A stretch of DNA of 19,672 nucleotides from Chloroflexota bacterium (GCA_003242205.1 QGUR01000042.1:1-19672); one strand, 5' to 3'. Shown: positions 6,022-13,392, counted from the first letter of the stretch. Notes: generated by a model from the letters alone, not told the origin. Numbers and translations: made by a program.

Positions 6022-6825
6022 CTAGCCTATCGAGGCCAGCTCTTCGTCGATAATGCCGCGGAAAACTTCCAGCGGCTGCGCGCCGCTGATGAAGCGGCCA
6101 TTGATGAAGAAACTCGGCGTGCCGCTCAAGCCCAGCTCCTGAGCGAAGGAAACATCGGCGACGATAGCGTCGCGGTAAGTCTGCTCGTCGAAGCAGGTGG
6201 TAAAGGCCTCGACGTCCAGATCCAGCTCCCCGGCGAAGCTGATGAACTGCTCGCGCCCCATGTTCTGCTGGTTTGCGAACAGGATGTCGTGATATTCCCA
6301 GAACTTATCCTGCTCGTGAGCGCATTCGGACGCCAACGCAGCCTCATAAGAGGGCTGGCCGAAGATCACAAAATCACGGTAAACGAACTGGATCTGATCG
6401 CCATAGCTTTCCAGCAACGGCCGCAGCGTCTCTTTCGCAAAGCGAGCGCAGTAAGGACAGCGGAAGTCGCTGAACTCGACGATGGTGATCGGCGCATCGG
6501 ACGGCCCGATGGATGGGTTACCGGCAACCGGAATCTCATAGCGTTCTTCCGGGTTGGGGCCCCGCTGCTGCTGCCCGCCCGTCTGCCCGGCAAGCACGCT
6601 GGCAATCGAGCGTTCGAGCGCTTCCTGAATGGTCCCATCGTTGGCCAGTGCCCGTGCGACGGACTGTTCGACCAGAGCAGCGTTGTTCTGAATAAAACGG
6701 TCGTAGCCTACAGCGCCAATGACAATACCGAGGAGTAGAAAGCTGATGGCGATAATGACATAATTGAAATTTGTACGGGGAACCGATTCGGGCCGCAGAT
6801 CGCTCTGCGAAATGCGCTCTTCCAC
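6022..6825 (-). CDS. membrane-tethered DsbA-family thiol-disulfide oxidoreductase
   Basis: A 267-aa protein with one N-terminal membrane helix (about 22-44), a Gln/Ala-rich spacer, and an extracytoplasmic thioredoxin-fold domain of the Thioredoxin_4/DsbA type from about 95. The active site is FRCPYC (C123, C126) and the cis-proline loop is GTPSFFING (P237). Two further cysteines, C168 (ASECA) and C211 (TTCFDE), are a pair seen in many DsbA-like proteins of this group and may form a structural or relay disulfide. Likely role: oxidation or isomerisation of exported proteins. The start is GTG with GAGG nine bases upstream. A terminator follows, so it is probably monocistronic. No DsbB or VKOR partner lies in the window. 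Confidence 0.93.
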   Translation of the reverse strand: MEERISQSDLRPESVPRTNFNYVIIAISFLLLGIVIGAVGYDRFIQNNAALVEQSVARALANDGTIQEALERSIASVLAGQTGGQQQRGPNPEERYEIPVAGNPSIGPSDAPITIVEFSDFRCPYCARFAKETLRPLLESYGDQIQFVYRDFVIFGQPSYEAALASECAHEQDKFWEYHDILFANQQNMGREQFISFAGELDLDVEAFTTCFDEQTYRDAIVADVSFAQELGLSGTPSFFINGRFISGAQPLEVFRGIIDEELASIG

Positions 6826-6880
6826 TTAACCTGACCTCGTGACTCGACAATGAAAGCGCGTCCATCGTGCGCGTTACGGA

Positions 6881-6889
6881 ATCATACCA
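6881..6889 (-). promoter_or_regulatory. extended -10 promoter for the DsbA-like gene
   Basis: On the minus strand TGG-TATGAT is an extended -10 (TGn plus a 5/6 hexamer) about 55 bp upstream of the GTG start. No convincing -35 is visible, which is usual for extended -10 promoters. Confidence 0.45.
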
Positions 6890-7014
6890 CATCGGCCCCG
6901 TTACGCAGACGCCATTCATCATGAGTTCTTGGTTAGACCATTCCGTAAATACGCGAAGCAGGCGTCCATACACCGGAATAAAGAATCGGAAAAGCGTAAA
7001 TAATTGTAAAATTG

Positions 7015-7030
7015 TACCTGACGACAGGTA
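7015..7030. repeat. inverted repeat upstream of rsgA
   Basis: TACCTG-ACGA-CAGGTA has perfect 6-bp arms, ending 12 bp before the GGAGGG ribosome-binding site of rsgA. It could be an operator or a 5'-UTR hairpin. A TAAAAT sequence (7007-7012) just upstream could be the -10, although no -35 is obvious. Confidence 0.4.
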
Positions 7031-7052
7031 AGTTGGGATACTGGAGGGTTGC

Positions 7053-8000
7053 TTGAGCCAAACACAGTCTGGTCTGGTCGTGAAGGAGCAAAGCGGCTTT
7101 TTCTGGGTAGAACTGGAACAAGGCGACATCGTAGTCTGCCGGCTGCGCGGCAGACTGATGGAGGAGGCCCATTCGTCAGACATCGCGGCGATTGGCGACC
7201 GCGTCGAGATCAGCCTGCACGAAGACGGAACCGGGACGATTGAAGCGGTTGAAGAACGCAGGAGCATGTTGTCGCGCGCGGTGCGGACGGAAGGCAGTCG
7301 CGGCGCCGGCAGCCCTGAACGCGAGCAGGTGATCGTCGCCAATGCCGATCAGGCGTTGTTCGTTTTTGCCGCGGCCCAGCCCGCGCCGAGTTTCCGCATG
7401 CTCGACCGCTTTCTGGTAACAGGTGAAAAAGCCGAAATCGAACAACTGGTAATTGTTGTCAACAAGATTGATCTGGATGAAGACGGCAGCGTTCGCGCGC
7501 AATTCAAAATCTATGAGGATATTGGGTACACCGTGCTATACACCAGCGCGCTGAAAGGCATCGGCCTTGAAGCACTGCGCGAGACACTGAAAGACCGCAT
7601 TTCGGTACTGACCGGCCCGTCGGGCGTTGGCAAGACGAGCCTACTGAATGCCCTGCAACCGGGTCTCGGTCGCGCGGTGAAAAGCGTGAGCCGCTATTCA
7701 CAGGAAGGCATACACACGACGCGCGACAGCGAGCTGGTCAAGATACAATCCGGCGGCTATCTGGCCGACACGCCCGGTATCCGCACGCTGATGCTGTGGG
7801 ATGTGGAGCCGGAGGAACTGGATGCCTACTTCCGCGAGATCGCACCCTATGTGGCCGAATGCCGCTTTGCCGATTGCACGCACCTCAACGAGCCTGACTG
7901 CGCCGTTCGGGAAGCGGTTGAGCAGGGCAGGATCAGCCGTATGCGCTACGAGAGTTATAAGAGCCTGCGACGCGAGTTGGAAGAAGCCTACGCGCTTTAG
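7053..8000 (+). CDS. rsgA: ribosome small subunit-dependent GTPase A
   Basis: Circularly permuted GTPase that promotes late maturation of the 30S subunit. An OB-fold occupies about residues 1-75. The GTPase motifs then follow in the permuted order G4 (NKID, 137-140), G5 (TSAL, 164-167), G1 (GPSGVGKTS, 188-196), G2 (HTT, 221-223) and G3 (DTPG, 239-242). A C-terminal zinc knuckle uses C270, C275, H277 and C283. At 315 aa the length is close to the family norm. The start is TTG, supported by a strong GGAGGG (7043-7048) four bases upstream; no better ATG exists nearby. It is divergent from the DsbA-like gene. With rsmG it forms part of the ribosome-assembly theme of the window. Confidence 0.97.
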   Translation: MSQTQSGLVVKEQSGFFWVELEQGDIVVCRLRGRLMEEAHSSDIAAIGDRVEISLHEDGTGTIEAVEERRSMLSRAVRTEGSRGAGSPEREQVIVANADQALFVFAAAQPAPSFRMLDRFLVTGEKAEIEQLVIVVNKIDLDEDGSVRAQFKIYEDIGYTVLYTSALKGIGLEALRETLKDRISVLTGPSGVGKTSLLNALQPGLGRAVKSVSRYSQEGIHTTRDSELVKIQSGGYLADTPGIRTLMLWDVEPEELDAYFREIAPYVAECRFADCTHLNEPDCAVREAVEQGRISRMRYESYKSLRRELEEAYAL

Positions 8001-8021
8001 AAACGCTGCGACCCCACCTCT

Positions 8022-8070
8022 GGCGTAGCCGGGCGTTGACGATTTACCCGGATGGGCGCTCGACTACGCC
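8022..8070. repeat. nested inverted repeat in the rsgA-def convergent gap
   Basis: Outer arms GGCGTAG (8022-8028) and CTACGCC (8064-8070) enclose inner arms CCGGG (8029-8033) and CCCGG (8047-8051). Together they could fold into a long stem with an internal bulge between two converging genes. No T-run follows on either strand, so it is at best an atypical bidirectional terminator. Confidence 0.4.
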
Positions 8071-8110
8071 GAAGCAACTTCATTCACCACCGCAATAGAA
8101 TGACCGAGTT

Positions 8111-8665
8111 TTAGCTGGAGCCTGAAGCCGATTCTTTCGCCGGCTGCTCCTCCGGCTGCGCGTCTTCCGGTCTTGCTTCCCAGATTTCCTTGGCGATATC
8201 GATATACAGCCGCCCGTCCAGATGGTCGATTTCATGCTGGAAGACGCGGGCCAGCCAGCCCTTGGCTTTCACGCGTATGGGCTTGCCCTTGCGGTCCTGC
8301 CCGGTAACGACGACGGACTCGTGACGATCCACCGTGCCGTAATAACCGGGAATCGACAGGCAGGCCTCGACGCCCTCGACCATCTCCTTGCTGGCCTTGA
8401 TGATCTCAGGGTTGGCGACGACGTACAGCACGCCGGCGTCCTTGCCGTATTCCTTCCGGCTTTCCTCATCGTCCGGCAGGCGCACGATAATCACCCGCTG
8501 GCTAACTTCGATCTGGGGCGCGGCAAGCCCGACGCCCTGCGCCTCATCGAGCGTGTCGATCATATCATCGACAAGCTGCTGAAAGTCGCGGTCAAACGAA
8601 ATCACACGACGCGCCTTGCGGCGGAGCGTGGGATTGTCTGGTTGAATGATCTTGCGAATGGCCAT
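8111..8665 (-). CDS. def: peptide deformylase
   Basis: Removes the formyl group from the N-terminal Met of nascent proteins using a bound metal ion. All three signature motifs are present: GVGLAAPQ (44-51), EACLS (100-104, metal ligand C102) and HEIDH (144-148, two His ligands and the catalytic Glu). Motif 2 is usually EGCLS, so Gly is replaced by Ala. At 184 aa it has a normal core plus an acidic Glu/Gln/Ser tail (about 163-184). The ATG has only a weak purine-rich region (AAAAG) upstream. A TATAAG (8701-8696, minus strand) could be a -10, but the gene follows the cNMP-PH-PH gene by only 62 bp, so cotranscription is also possible. Confidence 0.96.
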   Translation of the reverse strand: MAIRKIIQPDNPTLRRKARRVISFDRDFQQLVDDMIDTLDEAQGVGLAAPQIEVSQRVIIVRLPDDEESRKEYGKDAGVLYVVANPEIIKASKEMVEGVEACLSIPGYYGTVDRHESVVVTGQDRKGKPIRVKAKGWLARVFQHEIDHLDGRLYIDIAKEIWEARPEDAQPEEQPAKESASGSS

Positions 8666-8727
8666 GGCTTTTACTTTTGTGGATATAACGGATCACTTAT
8701 AGCGCAGATCGTACCAATAATCCAGCC

Positions 8728-10542
8728 TTATTGACCGGGTTCATCGAGGTCGTTCCGCAACCGTGGCACTCTGGGAGGGCGCACGGCATCGCGCACGGTG
8801 CGCGGCGGCTGAACCTCGGTATTCTGCATCTGCGCCGAGACATCGCGCGCGATGGTGTCTTCGCTGCCAGCGCTTCTGGGCGGCGTAGCGTTCCCGGCGA
8901 CCTTTTCATGGTAAGCGGCCAGATATTCAGCGATCGCCTGACGCTGGCTTTCGGTATAGGCACGCTGGGCAAGCTGGCGCTGGCGTGCCAGCCGCTGCGA
9001 AATTTCCGCCTGCAATTCCTTCGGCGTCGGCACGTTGTCCATCACTTTGGGCGCGTCCGTACCGATGAGCGAGATTTCAACCCGCCCTCGGTCGATCAGG
9101 TTGTTGAACAATCCGCGCACGCTGGAAACAACGCTGTCGACCTTCTCAAGCCGAATCTGGTCGACTTCAGCCTGAAGCCAGAGCGGGCGCTTGCGAATCA
9201 ACGTGATGACGTCCTGCCCCAGCACAAAGTGATCGTTGCGCCAGTCCCAGTCGGCCAGATACAGCGCAATCGAACTGACAAAGACGATAATCGCGCCGAT
9301 AAGCAGCCCAACCCCGGCATATTCCGGCACGACGCCGGCCAGCGACACGCCGATCAGCGCAAGCCCGATCAGCAAGAATAGCAAAGGCAGCATGATGTGG
9401 CTCAGCCATACCGTGATGTGCTTGCGGTAGACGGTGTTGCCGTTTTCGTCGATAAAGCGCGTGCGTAAAGGCGCAAAAACAAATCCACCGCTCCGCGAGC
9501 TGGTCACCACCGGGCTTGGCATGGCGGACACGGCGCTGGCCGACGTTTCCTCGGCGCTCAGGCCGAGTACGCGATTGATCTCCGCTTCGATCTCACGGCG
9601 GTTCTGTTCGGCAACGCTGCGGCGAACCTGCTCGCGATACTCAAAAATCAAGGTGCGAACGCGATCCGGCTTCGGGATCACCGACATCGACACGTGGCCC
9701 AGCTCGCCCGCCGTTTTGACCGTAATCGTGCCATAACCGAACAGGCGCGAAAACGGATCGGCCGGCGGGATGGAAATGCTGACCTCTTGAACGCGCTCCA
9801 GCGGGATTTCGCTCAGGCTATTGTGCAGGCCGAACAGAACATTGCGAATACGCACGACGCGCTGGTCCGTCACCACGAGGGCGTCGTCCTGCCACTCGAC
9901 ATACAGGTAATACATCAAGGCGCTTGGCAAGATCAGCCCCAACCCGATCAGGCCCAACCCAAGCAGCGTCGGCCCGGCGACGACAATCGCCCCGATGATG
10001 AAGGCCGCCGCCAGCAGCAGCGGCAGCCAGGCGTAACGGCCATACGACCACCAGTGACGGCGGAAAATCTGTAGCACGACTTCGTCGGCGCGCTGGCCTT
10101 TGAACAGCGGTTTCACGGCGAGTTGGTACTCGCCGCCCTGAAAACCGAGATTGAGGCGCAGTTCCGGGTGCTGCATCACGAGCATGGCCAGTCGCTGGCG
10201 CGAGAGAAACAGCACGATGCTCGGCTCGACGATATGCAGCGTCGCCGCCTCTACCATCTGAGTGAACAGCGCCGCTTCGCCAATAAACTCATTCGCGCGC
10301 ACCTCGCCAAACGGAATTTCGACGGCCTCGCCGCGTTCATTCTCTTCCCAGCGCGTGAGCACGCCGCGCCCCGCAACAAAGTAGAACAACCCCTGCGCGG
10401 GTTGCCCCTCACGAAAAACCACCGCGCCCGGCTCGAACCGCAAAACCTGAAAGGCGCTGGCGACAAGCTCAAGCTGGCTGTCGGGCAGGCGCTCGAACAG
10501 CAGCAGGCGTCTGACATGAGATTGCACAAATCGCTCGGCCAT
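8728..10542 (-). CDS. cyclic-nucleotide-binding domain fused to two membrane bacterial PH domains
   Basis: A 604-aa membrane protein. Residues about 14-130 form a CRP-like cNMP-binding beta-barrel (FEPGAVVFREGQPAQGLFYFVAGRG). Two transmembrane pairs (about 170-214 and 377-430) each precede a YdbS-type bacterial PH domain (bPH2; 215-300 with DQRVVRIRNVLFG, and 436-500 with QDVITLIRKRPLW). A helical, charged tail ends in a Pro/Arg-rich stretch. In the phosphate-binding cassette GEAALFTQMVEAATL (88-102) the Arg that binds the cyclic phosphate in CRP appears to be Glu98, so cAMP binding is doubtful. The ATG is preceded by TAGGAAAG. It follows the MarR gene by 64 bp. The function is unknown: a ligand- or stress-sensing membrane scaffold is a guess. 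Confidence 0.85.
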   Translation of the reverse strand: MAERFVQSHVRRLLLFERLPDSQLELVASAFQVLRFEPGAVVFREGQPAQGLFYFVAGRGVLTRWEENERGEAVEIPFGEVRANEFIGEAALFTQMVEAATLHIVEPSIVLFLSRQRLAMLVMQHPELRLNLGFQGGEYQLAVKPLFKGQRADEVVLQIFRRHWWSYGRYAWLPLLLAAAFIIGAIVVAGPTLLGLGLIGLGLILPSALMYYLYVEWQDDALVVTDQRVVRIRNVLFGLHNSLSEIPLERVQEVSISIPPADPFSRLFGYGTITVKTAGELGHVSMSVIPKPDRVRTLIFEYREQVRRSVAEQNRREIEAEINRVLGLSAEETSASAVSAMPSPVVTSSRSGGFVFAPLRTRFIDENGNTVYRKHITVWLSHIMLPLLFLLIGLALIGVSLAGVVPEYAGVGLLIGAIIVFVSSIALYLADWDWRNDHFVLGQDVITLIRKRPLWLQAEVDQIRLEKVDSVVSSVRGLFNNLIDRGRVEISLIGTDAPKVMDNVPTPKELQAEISQRLARQRQLAQRAYTESQRQAIAEYLAAYHEKVAGNATPPRSAGSEDTIARDVSAQMQNTEVQPPRTVRDAVRPPRVPRLRNDLDEPGQ

Positions 10543-10570
10543 GCGTCTTTCCTACGGATTTGCCAGCCAC

Positions 10571-10599
10571 ATGCCCATATTGTAGCTTAATTTGGGCAT
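10571..10599 (-). promoter_or_regulatory. promoter region of the cNMP-PH-PH gene with inverted repeat
   Basis: The minus strand holds TACAAT (10584-10579, 5/6 to the -10 consensus) between arms TGGGCAT and ATGCCCA (10593-10599 and 10571-10577, perfect 7-bp arms, 15-bp spacer). The -10 context TTAAGCTACAAT closely resembles TTAGCTACACT in the MarR operator at 11134-11152, hinting at shared control. The -35 is not clear. Confidence 0.4.
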
Positions 10600-10606
10600 T
10601 AATTCG

Positions 10607-11077
10607 TCACTGCGATGGATTGACGGGGAACTGCTCGGCGATGACGCGGACGTAGCTGGCGAGATAATGCAGCAGATCGGCCCGTTCTTCAGGACTCAGC
10701 AGCGTGAAAACCTGCCGCACCTGACTGAGCAGGTCGGCCTGCACCGCCAGAAAGCGCGCCTGCCCGGCAGGCGTCAGTACGACCTCCACCGAGCGACGGT
10801 CTTCGGCATGAGGTTCGCGCGTGACCAGCGGCGGGTCCATCGCTTCCAGACGTTTGACCAACCCGCTCATGGTCGCGTTGGTGAGGTGGTGCGCACGCGC
10901 GATCTGGCCAATGGGACAGCGCCCACCACGTTCGGCCAGCGTTTTCAGCACGTAGAACTGAGGCGGCGTCAGGCCGTGCGCCGCAAGGTGGGCGGCCAGC
11001 CGTTTCTCGCCATCCAGCACGATCTCAAACAGCAGCGACCAGAACCGCAGTGTATCGCGTTCGACGTCGTTATCCAC
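10607..11077 (-). CDS. MarR family transcriptional regulator
   Basis: A dimeric winged-helix regulator that usually represses its own operon and responds to phenolic, oxidative or other small-molecule signals. From the GTG at 11077 it has 156 residues. The core runs from LTPPQFYVLKTLAE (about 36-49) through the recognition helix region LTNATMSGLVKRLEAM (65-80) to the wing DRRSVEVVLTPAG (93-105), followed by the C-terminal dimerisation helices. The longer GTG start at 11149 would overlap the palindromic operator and add residues unlike the family, so I chose 11077, with GAGAG six bases upstream. The effector is unknown. The next gene downstream is the cNMP-PH-PH protein, its likely target besides itself. 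Confidence 0.9.
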   Translation of the reverse strand: MDNDVERDTLRFWSLLFEIVLDGEKRLAAHLAAHGLTPPQFYVLKTLAERGGRCPIGQIARAHHLTNATMSGLVKRLEAMDPPLVTREPHAEDRRSVEVVLTPAGQARFLAVQADLLSQVRQVFTLLSPEERADLLHYLASYVRVIAEQFPVNPSQ

Positions 11078-11133
11078 AGAATTCTCTCGCCCGGCGCGCT
11101 GCCTGCACAGCAGACTCTTACACACTCCTATAA

Positions 11134-11152
11134 CGAGTGTAGCTAACACTCG
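11134..11152. promoter_or_regulatory. MarR operator candidate
   Basis: CGAGTGT-AGCTA-ACACTCG: perfect 7-bp arms around a 5-bp centre, 19 bp in all. This matches the size and symmetry of MarR-family operators. It lies 57 bp upstream of the regulator start. On the minus strand it contains TACACT (11141-11136), a plausible -10, so binding would block transcription. Confidence 0.65.
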
Positions 11153-11179
11153 CCGGGGATGCCAGCGGGAAGGCCGCCG

Positions 11180-12265
11180 TTATTCGCCGAGCGAATCCCA
11201 GATGTCCAGCTTCTGCCTGATCCGGCGGATCACCTCATCGGTAAATTCGGTGGTCGAAGCCGATCCCCCCAGATCGGGCGTCTTGATGCCCTCGTAAACC
11301 GTTTCCATGACCGACTCATAGATGGCGCGGCTGGCCTCGTTCGCCTTTTCGCTCCTGAAATAACGCAGCAGCGATGCCGCGGCCAGAATCATCGCCATCG
11401 GATTGGCGATGTTCTTGCCTTGCAGGCTCGGCGCTGTTCCATGTGGCGCCTCCGTGAGCACGGTTCGCACATCAAAATTGTCATCAAAGCTGAGAATGAC
11501 CGACTCGGCCCCGGCGATGGTGCCAAACAGTTTCATCACCAGATCGCTGAGGGTGTCGCCATCCCGGTTGAGCGCGGGGATAACCAGCGATTCCCCGGTG
11601 CTTTCCAGCAGCAGCGCGAACGTCGCGTCGATCAACTGCGGGTTGTAGCGCACTTCGGGATAGCGTTCGTGGGCGGCGTCGAGCTCCTCCTTGAACAACC
11701 CGTCGTAAATCGGGTTGACGGTAAACTTCGGACCGCCAAAGACAATCGCGTTGGTGCGTTTGGCCAGACGGAAGCTGAATTCGGCCACGACCCGGCAGGT
11801 GCGGCGCGACAGGCGGCGCGTGCTATAGGCAACCTCATCCAGACCTTCGCCCTCACGCCATTCCTTGGCGTTGTAGGCATCTTCGACGGCCATCCGCACA
11901 ACCGAAATCGGCTGGTAGACGCCGCCAATCGGCGGAACCGAGGGAATCCGGCGACCCGTCCGCAGGATCACCTGCGCGTTAATCAGGTCGCGCAGCAGGG
12001 CGTTCGGGCTGCCGACATCGTCGGGATCGACCGGCGTGATCGTCGCCGCCTTGATGCCCAGCCCGGTTTCGCGGAGCCGGGCGGCAGCCTCATGAACCAC
12101 CTGATTCCGGGTCGCCCGCCGGTTCTCCAGCGACAGATCGAAAACTTCAAAGCGCATCGGTACGCGCAGCACATCAGGATCGAGCACGCGCAGCGCTTCT
12201 TCAAGCAGTTCCTGGCCGGTTTGGTCTCCCTGTAAAACCACTACGGTTGGTATTGCGTCGGCCAT
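11180..12265 (-). CDS. isocitrate/isopropylmalate dehydrogenase family protein, isocitrate dehydrogenase-like
   Basis: A 361-aa beta-decarboxylating dehydrogenase. Compared from memory with E. coli Icd, the isocitrate and metal ligands align as S86, N88, R92, R102 (SPNALLRDLINAQVILR), R124 and Y131 (VVRMAVEDAYNAKEW), K180 (PKFT), D213, D237 and D241 (GDTLSD). These favour isocitrate over isopropylmalate. The cofactor loop HGTAPSLQGKNIANP (275-289) lacks the Lys-Tyr of NADP enzymes and resembles NAD-dependent forms. Two residues of the usual REN motif are changed to RMA, and the N-terminal GDGIG is GDQTG, so the protein is divergent and the substrate should be treated as probable. The ATG at 12265 has AGAGG four bases upstream. 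It lies upstream of the MarR gene in the same direction. Confidence 0.85.
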   Translation of the reverse strand: MADAIPTVVVLQGDQTGQELLEEALRVLDPDVLRVPMRFEVFDLSLENRRATRNQVVHEAAARLRETGLGIKAATITPVDPDDVGSPNALLRDLINAQVILRTGRRIPSVPPIGGVYQPISVVRMAVEDAYNAKEWREGEGLDEVAYSTRRLSRRTCRVVAEFSFRLAKRTNAIVFGGPKFTVNPIYDGLFKEELDAAHERYPEVRYNPQLIDATFALLLESTGESLVIPALNRDGDTLSDLVMKLFGTIAGAESVILSFDDNFDVRTVLTEAPHGTAPSLQGKNIANPMAMILAAASLLRYFRSEKANEASRAIYESVMETVYEGIKTPDLGGSASTTEFTDEVIRRIRQKLDIWDSLGE

Positions 12266-12306
12266 GTGACCTCTTTCCACAGGTTAGGTTTCTAGACTGG
12301 CGGCCA

Positions 12307-12335
12307 AGTTTAGAGCATCCGGTCTGAAATTTCAC
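12307..12335 (-). promoter_or_regulatory. candidate promoter of the IDH-like gene
   Basis: On the minus strand GTGAAA (12335-12330, 4/6), a 17-bp spacer and TAAACT (12312-12307, 4/6) lie about 42 bp upstream of the ATG. The rest of the 12266-12534 divergent gap holds a tandem 8-bp repeat (12423-12438) and no credible gene. Confidence 0.35.
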
Positions 12336-12422
12336 GCCCGGCTCGCGCTGTAGCCGGCCTTGCCCGCCGCTGGTAAACTACTGTCGCTCGGATTTGCGGA
12401 GCATGGCGACGGACGGACACTA

Positions 12423-12438
12423 CACATCAGCACATCAG
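12423..12438 (+). repeat. tandem 8-bp direct repeat CACATCAG x2
   Basis: Two head-to-tail copies of CACATCAG lie about 100 bp upstream of rsmG. They could be a paired regulator site or chance; there is nothing else to judge by. Confidence 0.25.
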
Positions 12439-12534
12439 CCGCGCCGCCTGCAAGCCGAACGCCGGGATCGGGTGGATTTTTGGCGTCCGCCGGGCCGGTT
12501 CTGTCAATTGCCAAGCGCGCCCTAGACGTTGCCT

Positions 12535-13251
12535 ATGACGCCCACACTGGCCGAGCTGGCCGGCAGGCTGCTCGATATTCAATTGACCGCCGAGCAAGAA
12601 GCGCAATTCACAACCTACGCGCGTGAACTGCAAATCTGGAACGAGCGCACGAATCTGACCGCCATCACCGGCGACGCCGAGATCAGAGTGCGCCATTTTC
12701 TCGATTCGCTGACGGTGGCCCGCGCGACGCCATTGACGCCGGGACTGCGTCTGATCGACGTGGGATCGGGCGCGGGTTTCCCCGGCCTGCCGCTGGCGAT
12801 TGCGTTTCCGCAGCTTTCGGTAACGCTGCTGGAAGCGACCGGCAAAAAGATCGCCTTTCTCGATCACATGATCGCTACGCTCGGCTTGCAGAACGTGACG
12901 ACGGTTAACCTGCGCGCCGAGGAAGCAGGACAGGACAGCCGCCACCGCGAAAACTATGACGTGGCAGTCGCGCGGGCGGTGGCTCGCCTGCCGAGCCTGC
13001 TCGAATATCTGCTGCCGCTCACCAGCATCGGCGGCGTCTGCATAGCGATGAAGGGGCGCACCGCGCGCGAGGAGGCCCGCGACTCGGCGCGCGCCCTGTC
13101 TGTGCTCGGCGGGCAATTGCTGGAAATCGCCAGCGTTCAGCTTCCCGAAGTCGACGAGCCACACCACCTGATCGTCGTCAGGAAAGTCAAAGCGACGCCG
13201 GCAGGTTATCCGCGCAAACCCGGTATTCCAACGCGCAAACCGCTGGTATAA
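12535..13251 (+). CDS. rsmG: 16S rRNA (guanine(527)-N7)-methyltransferase RsmG
   Basis: Methylates N7 of G527 in 16S rRNA using S-adenosylmethionine; loss in other bacteria gives low-level streptomycin resistance. The 238-aa protein has the family helical N terminus with LQIWNERTNLTAI (33-45) and HFLDSL (54-59). SAM motif I is DVGSGAGFPGLPLAI (75-89), followed by LLEATGKKIAFL (98-109) and YDVAVARAVA (141-150). It ends with the conserved YPRKPGIPTRKPL. I chose the ATG at 12535; the TTG at 12529 is also in frame. Neither has a visible Shine-Dalgarno, so the mRNA may be leaderless or weakly translated. A strong hairpin terminator follows. Confidence 0.96.
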   Translation: MTPTLAELAGRLLDIQLTAEQEAQFTTYARELQIWNERTNLTAITGDAEIRVRHFLDSLTVARATPLTPGLRLIDVGSGAGFPGLPLAIAFPQLSVTLLEATGKKIAFLDHMIATLGLQNVTTVNLRAEEAGQDSRHRENYDVAVARAVARLPSLLEYLLPLTSIGGVCIAMKGRTAREEARDSARALSVLGGQLLEIASVQLPEVDEPHHLIVVRKVKATPAGYPRKPGIPTRKPLV

Positions 13252-13288
13252 ACCATTCAGCGCCGGCCCAGAATTTCGCCGCGCAAAC

Positions 13289-13322
13289 AAACGGGCGACC
13301 TGCCGGTACAGGTCGCCCGTTT
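13289..13322. terminator. bidirectional terminator between rsmG and the SH3b/CARDB gene
   Basis: AAACGGGCGACCTG (13289-13302) and CAGGTCGCCCGTTT (13309-13322) form a perfect 14-bp stem with a CCGGTA loop. The A and T ends give a short T-rich tail on either strand, as expected for a terminator shared by converging genes. Confidence 0.85.
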
Positions 13323-13392
13323 ACCTTTACCTCTCCCCAAAGCAAGCCGCTTCAGAGAGAGGTGGCATGAGCGTTACGACAGAACCGGATCG

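Noticed and set aside
7034..7042. Extended -10 TGG-GATACT upstream of rsgA
   Set aside because: Transcription would start at or inside the ribosome-binding site that begins at 7043, which contradicts the strong GGAGGG.
11159..12235. Open frame of 358 codons opposite the IDH-like gene
   Set aside because: Antisense shadow of a conserved gene with low-complexity Arg/Gln composition; no family resemblance.
12360..12626. Plus-strand open frame of 88 codons in the IDH-rsmG gap
   Set aside because: It runs into rsmG in another frame, with no ribosome-binding site and low-complexity composition.
12427..13290. Open frame of 287 codons opposite rsmG
   Set aside because: rsmG has complete catalytic motifs on the plus strand, and this frame also crosses the terminator region.
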